DNA from: Epilithonimonas hungarica
GTDB taxonomy: Bacteria; Bacteroidota; Bacteroidia; Flavobacteriales; Weeksellaceae
Assembly: GCF_900102265.1 (NCBI RefSeq)
Contig: NZ_FNBH01000003.1
Span: 558,001 to 622,000, forward strand
DNA length: 64,000 nt
Direction of reading: 5' to 3'
Shown here: positions 22,010 through 29,265 of the stretch, piece by piece
Position numbering within the stretch: the stretch's first letter is position 1
Layout of the letters: each line of letters begins with the position of its first letter
Made by a program: the position numbers and the translations under genes
Notes under the pieces: model-generated
Databases searched by the model: none
What the model saw: only the letters and a program-made list of their open reading frames with translations
What the model was told of the DNA's origin: nothing

Positions 22010-22648
22010 TTATTTTTGATTTAATTGAAATAATAATTGTTCAACTTTTTCTTTTAGTTGTTCATCGGAAAATTCTTTTTTGACCAAAGCACTTCCAAGT
22101 CCGACTGCAACTGCACCGCCATTCATCCATTCGGAAATATCCTGAGCGTCTGCATGGATTCCGCCTGTCAGCATAAATTCCATTTCCGGGAAAACCGAAG
22201 AAATCGATTTTATGTAATTTTTTCCGGCCAAATCCGCAGGAAAAACCTTTACCATTCGAAGCCCGTTTTGATAAGCGATATTAATCTCAGACGGCGTGAA
22301 ACATCCTGGAATCAACAGAATATTTTTGTCAACGGAATGTTTTACCAATTCTTCATTAATGATTGGCGTAATGATAAAATCAGCTTTTGCATCAATGAAA
22401 GCATCCATTTCTGAAATATTTTTCACTGTTCCGATTCCTAAAGAGAGTTCCGGAAATTCTGTTATTGCTAATTCTTTCAGTTTTCTGAAATTTTCTAAAG
22501 CTAATTCACCACGATTGGTATATTCTACCACACGGATTCCTGCTTCATAAAGCGATTTTACAATCGATTTTGAAACTTCGAAAGAATCATTGTAAAACAA
22601 CGGAACTATCTTCTGATCTTTTATTTTTTGTATGATTTTTAAACTCAT
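22010..22648 (-). CDS. eda: KDPG/KHG aldolase
   Basis: A 212-residue cytosolic class I aldolase splitting 2-keto-3-deoxy-6-phosphogluconate into pyruvate and glyceraldehyde-3-phosphate. 'VVEYTNRG' carries the general base Glu, 'GIGTVKN' the phosphate loop, and 'MVKVFPADLAG' the Schiff-base Lys. Its ATG overlaps the kinase stop by 4 bp (ATGA), indicating translational coupling. It is the last enzymatic step of the glucuronate route encoded here. Confidence 0.93.
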   Translation of the reverse strand: MSLKIIQKIKDQKIVPLFYNDSFEVSKSIVKSLYEAGIRVVEYTNRGELALENFRKLKELAITEFPELSLGIGTVKNISEMDAFIDAKADFIITPIINEELVKHSVDKNILLIPGCFTPSEINIAYQNGLRMVKVFPADLAGKNYIKSISSVFPEMEFMLTGGIHADAQDISEWMNGGAVAVGLGSALVKKEFSDEQLKEKVEQLLFQLNQK

Positions 22649-23652
22649 AAATTTTCGATATTAATCGTTTCGTTGATGGTATCGCCTTGTACAAAAAGTT
22701 TTTTGAAAGCCACTTTTACAGCATCATCCAGGATTTTTTGGATTGAATTTCCTTTTATGCTTCCGTGAATCAAAGCCGCCATAAAAGAATCGCCGCTGCC
22801 GACTCTTTCCAAAATTTTATCAGAATAATATTGCTCTGAAATGAATAATTTCCCCTCAGAATATATAGTCGCAAAATAATTGACCTCGTCACCTTTTGTG
22901 AATCGGAATGTGTTGGCAATCAATTCTATATTCGGATATTGTTTCTGAATTTCTGAAGCTGATTTTCCAGCTTGTTTTAGAAGGTTCTCATCATTAAAAT
23001 TTCCATTTAATTCGTATTCAATTGGGATATTTAAGAATTCCTGAATCGACCAGATATTTCCCATTAAAACATTAACAAATGGCATTAATTGAGAGATTTT
23101 ATCGTAAGGATTCTGATGCTGCCAAAGTGATGCACGGTAATTCAAATCCAGAGAAGCTTTGATATTTCGGGCATTGGCCTTCTTCATCAAATCAAGACAT
23201 TTCCCGAAAGCATTTTCGCTCAAAGCAGGCGTAATTGTACTGATATGAAGCCAAGTTACATCCTGAAAAACTTCGTCATCAGAAAAACCGGAAAAATCTG
23301 ATTCTGTGAAAACCGATGGAAAACGGTCGTAGATAACTTTCGCATTCTGCATATCGCCATCAAAAGGAAGATAAAAAGTTCCCATTCTCCCATTTGACTT
23401 CTCTGCAAGGATTTTTATTTTTTCATCATTTAATTTTAATTCCAATTGGCTTCCGAGATAATTTTCCGGCAACGCAGAATACAAAGAAACCTGATTTCCC
23501 CATCTTGAAAGTGCCGAAGCAACATTATATTCAGCTCCGCCAATGTAAATTTTGAGAGCTTGATTTTTCAGCCAAGTTCCGTCAGAATCCGGAGCGAAAT
23601 GCAAAAGCAATTCACCGAAACATAAGATTTTATTTGAAGTTTCCTGATTCAT
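22645..23652 (-). CDS. kdgK: 2-keto-3-deoxygluconate kinase (PfkB family)
   Basis: A 335-residue ribokinase-fold sugar kinase. N-terminal 'FGELLLHFAPDSDG' and 'YIGGAEYNVASALSR' match KDG kinases. The C-terminal 'ERVGSGDSFMAALIHG' holds the PfkB catalytic Asp and anion hole. It phosphorylates KDG from mannonate dehydratase to KDPG for the overlapping aldolase. It lies 2 bp after the glucuronate isomerase stop, so the three genes are one tight transcription unit. Confidence 0.92.
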   Translation of the reverse strand: MNQETSNKILCFGELLLHFAPDSDGTWLKNQALKIYIGGAEYNVASALSRWGNQVSLYSALPENYLGSQLELKLNDEKIKILAEKSNGRMGTFYLPFDGDMQNAKVIYDRFPSVFTESDFSGFSDDEVFQDVTWLHISTITPALSENAFGKCLDLMKKANARNIKASLDLNYRASLWQHQNPYDKISQLMPFVNVLMGNIWSIQEFLNIPIEYELNGNFNDENLLKQAGKSASEIQKQYPNIELIANTFRFTKGDEVNYFATIYSEGKLFISEQYYSDKILERVGSGDSFMAALIHGSIKGNSIQKILDDAVKVAFKKLFVQGDTINETINIENL

Positions 23653-23654
23653 TC

Positions 23655-25073
23655 TTAAAAATTGAAATAATTTTTAGCGTTGTAATAGCAGATATCCTGA
23701 ATGATTTTTCCAACCCATCTTTCATCATCAGGAATAAGACCCTTTTCCACCTCATTTCCGAACATATTACAAAGCAGTCTCCTGAAATACTCGTGTCTTG
23801 AGAATGACAAAAAACTTCTGGAATCGGTCAGCATCCCTACAAATGTGCTTATCAATCCGATATTGGAAAGCGTGTTCATCTGTTTCTGCATCCCATCCAG
23901 CTGGTCCAGAAACCACCAGGCAGCGCCGAACTGTATTTTGGATTTGATTCCGGATTCATTGAAATTGCCTGCAAGAGAAGCCAAAACTTCATTATAAACC
24001 GGATTCAGATTATAAATAATTGTTTTTGCAAGTTTGCCTTTGGAATTGAGCCCATCAAAAAGAACACTCATTCTTTGGGCAAAATATTGTTCGCCAATCG
24101 CATCGAAACCGGTATTTGCACCAATATTTTTCAGCATCGCGGAATTATTATTTCTGGTTGCGCCAACATGGAACTGCTGAATCCAACCTTTATCAGAATA
24201 CATTTTGCAGAGCTCTTTCAAAAGAAATCCGCAAAGCGCATCCGGATCGGAAAATGTAAGTTGGTTACCTTTTAGAAATTCTGAAAATTCTTTTTCTAGA
24301 TCAGCATTCCACTGGGTTGTGTCCGGAAAATATTCGAAGCCGTGGTCTGAAACTCTGGTGCCAACCTCATCAAAATGATTGATTCTTGACTGAAGCACAC
24401 TCAATAGATCTGAAACTGAATTAATATTGGTTCCTGAAGCTTTTTCAAGTTTTTTAATATTGAGGATATAAGATTCGGAATCAATAATATTGATGTAAAT
24501 ATCCGGACGAAAACTTGGTAAAACTGTTGTATTGAAATTGCTTTCTTTTATTTTTTTATGATAATCCAGATTGTCAGCCGGGTCATCTGTTGTACAAAGT
24601 GCCTCCACTTTATAATTTTTGAGCAATTCCTGTGGCGTAAATTCAGGTTTTTGTAAAGAATCCTGCATTGCGCTATAAATATCATCCGCATTTTTTTCAG
24701 ACAAATATCCCTTAATTCCAAAAGAATTTTTGAGCTCCAGATGCGTCCAGTGAAACAATGGATTCCGAAGTGTGTAAGGAACCGTTTCGGCCCATTTTTG
24801 GAATTTTTCTTCGTCCGCTGCCTGTCCTGAAATGAATTTTTCATCAATCCCGAAATTCCGCATTGCACGCCATTTGTAATGGTCGCCATCCAGCCAGATT
24901 GCTGTTGGAGAACGGAAATTCTGATTATTTGAAATAACCTCAGGTTCCAGATGATTGTGATAATCGATAATCGGCATCTCTTTCGCATAGCCAAAATAGA
25001 GATTTTCCGCCTTTGCCGATTCCAGCAAAAATGATTCTCCGAAAACTCCTTTATTTTTAATGGAATGAGTCAT
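23655..25073 (-). CDS. uxaC: Glucuronate isomerase
   Basis: A 472-residue amidohydrolase-fold enzyme converting D-glucuronate to D-fructuronate (and galacturonate to tagaturonate). Family marks: metal motif 'PIIDYHNHLEPE', 'WLDGDHYKWRAMR', 'FHVGATRNNNSAML', 'AAWWFLDQLDG' and C-terminal 'SFSRHEYFRRLLCNM'. Length and order match UxaC throughout. It heads the uxaC-kdgK-eda-exuT-GH95 block. A possible terminator hairpin separates it from the fructuronate reductase upstream. Confidence 0.95.
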   Translation of the reverse strand: MTHSIKNKGVFGESFLLESAKAENLYFGYAKEMPIIDYHNHLEPEVISNNQNFRSPTAIWLDGDHYKWRAMRNFGIDEKFISGQAADEEKFQKWAETVPYTLRNPLFHWTHLELKNSFGIKGYLSEKNADDIYSAMQDSLQKPEFTPQELLKNYKVEALCTTDDPADNLDYHKKIKESNFNTTVLPSFRPDIYINIIDSESYILNIKKLEKASGTNINSVSDLLSVLQSRINHFDEVGTRVSDHGFEYFPDTTQWNADLEKEFSEFLKGNQLTFSDPDALCGFLLKELCKMYSDKGWIQQFHVGATRNNNSAMLKNIGANTGFDAIGEQYFAQRMSVLFDGLNSKGKLAKTIIYNLNPVYNEVLASLAGNFNESGIKSKIQFGAAWWFLDQLDGMQKQMNTLSNIGLISTFVGMLTDSRSFLSFSRHEYFRRLLCNMFGNEVEKGLIPDDERWVGKIIQDICYYNAKNYFNF

Positions 25074-25123
25074 TATTTAATCTAAAAAACTGATTTTTAT
25101 TTTATGAAAATCTTTAAAAACAA

Positions 25124-25155
25124 GACCTTAACTATAAGAAAAATTTATTAAGGCC
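25124..25155 (-). terminator. Possible intrinsic terminator after the fructuronate reductase gene
   Basis: On the minus strand GGCCTTAA (25155-25148) pairs with TTAAGGTC (25131-25124) across a 16-nt loop, with one G-U pair, and is followed by TTGTTTTT. The stem is short and AT-rich, so termination would be partial. It sits in the 113-bp gap between the SDR and uxaC. Confidence 0.4.
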
Positions 25156-25186
25156 CTGCTACTATATAAAGAAAATAATACTTAAT

Positions 25187-26002
25187 TTAAACACCACTGA
25201 ATGCGCTAAAACCGCCATCCACAGGTAATAATGCGCCTGTTATAAAACTTGCGGCATCGGAACAGAGAAACTGTACAGCTCCATTCAGTTCTTCCACTTC
25301 ACCAAATCTTTGCATTGGTGTTTTGGCAATCACTTTTTTGCTTCGGTCCGTTAAAGAACCATCTTCATTCAACAAAATAGCGCGGTTCTGGTCACCGATG
25401 AAAAATCCCGGGGCAACAGCATTGACACGGATCTTATCCCCGAACTTCAAAGCTAAATCTGAAGCTAACCACTGGGTAAAATTGGTAATAGCAGATTTCG
25501 CTGCCGAATATCCTGCTACTCTTGTAATCGCAGAATAAGCCGCCATTGACGAAATATTGACAATGCTTCCGCTTCCCTGTTCAGCCATCACTTTTCCGAA
25601 CACGTAACTTGGATAAACCGTTCCGTTGATGTTGAGATCAGTGACCTCATCCCATCCCTTCATATTCATATCGAAAAAAGACTGGTCGGGAGATAAAGTT
25701 GCTGTGGGAATATTTCCGCCCGCAATATTCAGCAGAATGTCTATTCTACCATACTTTTCTATGATTTTTTTTGATGCATTTTCAAGACTTGCGATGTTCA
25801 TTACATTGGCTTCTACTGCGAAAACATCGCCTCCCAAATCGGTCAGTTCTTTCACGCGGGAATCCAAAGTTTCCTGGTTTCTGCCTACCGCAACAATTTT
25901 TGCTCCGGCTTCGATGAAACTTTTCGCCAAACTTCCACCCAAAACACCGGAAGCGCCAGTGATGATTGCTACCTTATCTTTTATGCTGAATATTTCGTTC
26001 AT
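25187..26002 (-). CDS. SDR-type D-mannonate oxidoreductase (fructuronate reductase)
   Basis: A 271-residue classical short-chain dehydrogenase: 'IITGASGVLGG' cofactor loop, 'NIAGG' in place of NNAG, catalytic 'YSAAK' and C-terminal 'GALLPVDGGFSAFSGV'. The segment 'GGNIPTATLSPDQSFFDM' with the longer loop is seen in SDRs linked to uxuA. Position between mannonate dehydratase (35-bp gap) and glucuronate isomerase indicates it reduces fructuronate to mannonate. That function is normally done by the unrelated UxuB long-chain enzyme, which is absent here. Function is inferred from context; the fold is certain. Confidence 0.88.
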   Translation of the reverse strand: MNEIFSIKDKVAIITGASGVLGGSLAKSFIEAGAKIVAVGRNQETLDSRVKELTDLGGDVFAVEANVMNIASLENASKKIIEKYGRIDILLNIAGGNIPTATLSPDQSFFDMNMKGWDEVTDLNINGTVYPSYVFGKVMAEQGSGSIVNISSMAAYSAITRVAGYSAAKSAITNFTQWLASDLALKFGDKIRVNAVAPGFFIGDQNRAILLNEDGSLTDRSKKVIAKTPMQRFGEVEELNGAVQFLCSDAASFITGALLPVDGGFSAFSGV

Positions 26003-26036
26003 TTTTTACTTTTTAAAATGATTGCAAATTTTAGAT

Positions 26037-27212
26037 TTATTTTTTTTGCAATTCTGATTGTACTGTTGCCATCACGCCTTCAATTTGACCTAAAGCCAAC
26101 ATTCTTCCAAGGAAAGAATAACCTGGATTGTAGCCTTTGTCAACATCTTCGGTTAACAATCTTCCGTGGTCGATTCTCATTGGTAAATCAGGATTTTCTT
26201 TTTCAAATACCCGGATAACGTCAATCAATTTACCTCTGCCACCTAAATGATGTGCTTCGATGAAGTCTCCGTTTTCAAAAACATTGGTACTTCTGAGGTG
26301 AACAAATTTAGTTCTGTGGGCATATTTTTGAGCTAATTTCGGAACATCATTCTGGAGATTTGCACTTAAAGAACCTGCGCAGAATGTCAGTCCGTTGTGT
26401 GGATTACCGACAGCATTCAGAAACCAATCGATGTCATCTTCATTAGTTACGATTCTTGGCAAACCAAGCAAAGCAAATGGTGGGTCGTCCGGATGCACAC
26501 ACATCTGGATGTTCCATTCTTCGCAAACTGGCATTATTTTTTCGAGGAAATATTTTAAATTTTCACGAAGTTGGTTTTTATCAATTCCGTCATACAATGC
26601 CAATAAACTATTGAACTTTTCTACCGGATTTAAGTCGCCTTCTTTGATATTTCCATTGACAAATCCCTGCGTTTTCACAATGACCGAATCTATCAAATCA
26701 TTGTTATCGGCTTCTGTAAGCGTATTTTTTAATTCCTCAACTTTTTTGAGAATTTCAGGTGTATAATCTTTTTCTGCTCCTTTTCTTTTCAGAATATGAA
26801 TTTCGAAATAGGCAAATTTGGCTTTATCAAAATATAAAGATGATGAACCGTCTTCCCACTCGTGGAAAAGGTCCGTTCTTGCCCAATCCAGAACCGGCAT
26901 AAAGTTGTAACAAACCGTTGTAACGCCTGCTCTACCAAGATTTTCGAGACTTTTGATATAATTTTCTATCAGTCCGTCTCTGTCCTCGCCTCCGTATTTG
27001 ATAGACTCGCTCACAGCAAGGCTTTCAACTACAGACCAACGAAGTCCGTGACTTTCTATATAGTTTTTATAATCATTAATAGCCTCTGAACTCCAAACTT
27101 CTCCGTTAGGAATATCATGCAGTGCAGAAACAATACCTTCCACACCAATTTGCCGAAGGGTTTGTAATTTTATTTTATCATTCTTCCCAAACCAACGCCA
27201 TGTTTTTTCCAT
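26037..27212 (-). CDS. uxuA: Mannonate dehydratase
   Basis: A 391-residue enzyme dehydrating D-mannonate to 2-keto-3-deoxygluconate. Signatures: N-terminal 'TWRWFGKNDKI', 'GVEGIVSALHDIPNGEVW', 'VCYNFMPVLDWARTDL', metal-site 'CVHPDDPPF', 'GLTFCAGSLSA' and 'MRIDHGRLL'. Full length for UxuA. It starts only 23 nt after a hairpin that follows susD, leaving almost no room for its own promoter, so expression probably depends on read-through. Confidence 0.95.
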   Translation of the reverse strand: MEKTWRWFGKNDKIKLQTLRQIGVEGIVSALHDIPNGEVWSSEAINDYKNYIESHGLRWSVVESLAVSESIKYGGEDRDGLIENYIKSLENLGRAGVTTVCYNFMPVLDWARTDLFHEWEDGSSSLYFDKAKFAYFEIHILKRKGAEKDYTPEILKKVEELKNTLTEADNNDLIDSVIVKTQGFVNGNIKEGDLNPVEKFNSLLALYDGIDKNQLRENLKYFLEKIMPVCEEWNIQMCVHPDDPPFALLGLPRIVTNEDDIDWFLNAVGNPHNGLTFCAGSLSANLQNDVPKLAQKYAHRTKFVHLRSTNVFENGDFIEAHHLGGRGKLIDVIRVFEKENPDLPMRIDHGRLLTEDVDKGYNPGYSFLGRMLALGQIEGVMATVQSELQKK

Positions 27213-27235
27213 AATACTTTAGAAATTTTAATTAA

Positions 27236-27270
27236 AACAAAGCAGGTGTAAAGTCTACACCTACTTTGTT
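27236..27270 (-). terminator. Strong hairpin between susD-like gene and uxuA (terminator/attenuator)
   Basis: Arms of 15 nt with one wobble position (AACAAAG-x-AGGTGTA against TACACCT-x-CTTTGTT) and a 5-nt loop, followed on the minus strand by TTTAATT. It lies 34 bp after the susD-like stop. Same-direction genes follow, so it probably reduces rather than abolishes downstream expression. Confidence 0.7.
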
Positions 27271-27303
27271 CTTGATTGATATGAATGTGAATTATTAAAT
27301 TAA

Positions 27304-29253
27304 TTAATAGCCAGGATTCTGGTATTTTGCTTTTTCTTCAGCAGACATTTCCATTGCATCTATTTGTCCTTGAGGAATAGGTCTTAAGTAATGGAATTTC
27401 TGAATATTTCTAGTAACCGTCTGTGGTGTATGATCTCCATAAGCAGTACCTCCAATTTGATAAGTTGCTCCATATTCTTGCCATTTTTGTGTTCTTACTA
27501 AATCGAACCATCTATAAAACTCACCATAATATTCCCTTGATCTTTCTGCCAAAATATAATCTATTGTAATAGTTGAAGGTGTTGCAGCGACCATAGCAGC
27601 GCTGTTATCAGCTACAAAAGTCACATTCTGGGCATTGTTAAACTTCCATTTTCCTGCTCTAGCACGAATTACATTAATTAAATCTCTTGCTGTCATCGAT
27701 CCGGAAGCTCCTTTTACAGCAGCTTCTGCTGCTATAAAATAAAATTCAGAGAATTTGGCTACATTGAAAGGACGGGTAAGTGCCGCATTAGGGTATCCAA
27801 GCCCATCAGGATCAAGAGTAGTATACGTGCCTATTTTCCAATAACCAGGGTAAACTATTCTACTGATACCATTAGGATTCACTACCCAATCTGCTCTACC
27901 AGGCAATGTTCCTGCTCCAACACCACTTTGTCCTGCACCTGTAGGATAAGTTACAGGCTGAGAATCATCATTTAAAAAGCTAAGTATTGCACCTCCTGGT
28001 TGTACTGGTAAATTGTTGGCGTTATATAAAGTAGAGACATTTGTAAGTCCAGTACCCGTCTTGTTCCAATTTCCTCTATATGTTGTTACAAAAGTGCCAT
28101 CATATCTAGAATCATTGGTTTTGTCTGCAAATGTATTCTTTATAACTCCAATCGGAGGACACATACGGGTCCAAGGGCGTCCTAAAGGTTGGGCAGCAGC
28201 ACGCTGTACGGGACTTACTGCTGTCCAAGTTGTTGCCGAAGAACTACTTTTGATATTTGGGTAGTTCCAAGTCTGCATCCAAGCTGCAAAGTTGTCTGGT
28301 GCCCAACCTGAACCAAAACCTGTTGGGTCTCCTTCATTATAATATGTGCTGGATGCAGTGTGATCAGCATACAACATACATTCTGTATTACGATCATTTG
28401 ACCCTACATTGACGTCATAATAAGTTGGTTGTAGAGAATAAGAACCAGGATTATTAACACCAGCTAATGCAATGTCATAGGCTTGTTGAAAATACCATTG
28501 CGCATTATGTCCATCTGGATCTGTTCTTGGTGTCTCAGGATATGTTGGAATACTATTTGGGTTTTCTAGCCACCATCCATAAGTTAAATAAGCTTTTGCC
28601 AAAAACAATCTTGCAACATTCTTTGTAACACCTCCTGTGACCCTTGGTGCAGTTGGTAAATTATCAATTGCTTTTTTAAGATCTGCAAAAATTACTTTGG
28701 TATAAACTTCAGGAACTGTATTTCTTTTTGAAGTGGCCACAGCAGAAGCATTAAAAGCTAATTCTCCTGCTCCCAAATCCAAAGGAACGCCGCCATAGGA
28801 TTGCACCAATAAAAAATAATCAAATGCTCTAAAGAATCTGGCCTCTGAGATTAATGCTTCTGAAATTCCATAATTTGGGCCATTTTGGATAATTGCATTT
28901 GCTGTATTAATATAAGGAAAAGTACTTCCCCAAATCATACTAGTTGGAAAAGTCGCAGAATTGATATTTCCTTGTCCCGACATATCCAGCTCTTTAAAAT
29001 TACCATCAGCACTTTGTGCCCAAGTGGATTCATCTGTCCCGTTCTGGGTTGCGCTCATCCAATAACCATTTCCATATAGTAAACGTAAACTTCTATAAAG
29101 AGATGTCAGTCCTTGTGTAATACCTTGTTCTGTATTCATATATTCTACAGTATAGCTAGATCTAGGCTCTTCGTCAAGAATTTCTGAACAACTTGAAAAG
29201 CACAATGATAAAGTAACTGCCCCTAAAACTATTTTTTTATTCAATTTTATCAT
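27304..29253 (-). CDS. SusD/RagB-family outer-membrane glycan-binding lipoprotein
   Basis: A 649-residue lipoprotein when started at the ATG at 29251-29253; a TTG nine bases upstream is in frame but less likely. The signal 'VTLSLCFSSCSEIL' has a lipobox with the acylated Cys. TPR-containing SusD features: 'TQGLTSLYRSLR' near the N-terminus, 'EARFFRAFDYFLLVQSYGG', 'ARLFLAKAYLTYG', and C-terminal 'DYILAERSREYYGEFYRWFDL' followed by 'HYLRPIPQGQIDAM'. It lids the SusC barrel and binds the oligosaccharide. Because the locus targets xylan, xylo-oligosaccharides are the expected ligand. Confidence 0.95.
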   Translation of the reverse strand: MIKLNKKIVLGAVTLSLCFSSCSEILDEEPRSSYTVEYMNTEQGITQGLTSLYRSLRLLYGNGYWMSATQNGTDESTWAQSADGNFKELDMSGQGNINSATFPTSMIWGSTFPYINTANAIIQNGPNYGISEALISEARFFRAFDYFLLVQSYGGVPLDLGAGELAFNASAVATSKRNTVPEVYTKVIFADLKKAIDNLPTAPRVTGGVTKNVARLFLAKAYLTYGWWLENPNSIPTYPETPRTDPDGHNAQWYFQQAYDIALAGVNNPGSYSLQPTYYDVNVGSNDRNTECMLYADHTASSTYYNEGDPTGFGSGWAPDNFAAWMQTWNYPNIKSSSSATTWTAVSPVQRAAAQPLGRPWTRMCPPIGVIKNTFADKTNDSRYDGTFVTTYRGNWNKTGTGLTNVSTLYNANNLPVQPGGAILSFLNDDSQPVTYPTGAGQSGVGAGTLPGRADWVVNPNGISRIVYPGYWKIGTYTTLDPDGLGYPNAALTRPFNVAKFSEFYFIAAEAAVKGASGSMTARDLINVIRARAGKWKFNNAQNVTFVADNSAAMVAATPSTITIDYILAERSREYYGEFYRWFDLVRTQKWQEYGATYQIGGTAYGDHTPQTVTRNIQKFHYLRPIPQGQIDAMEMSAEEKAKYQNPGY

Positions 29254-29265
29254 GATATTCAATTT

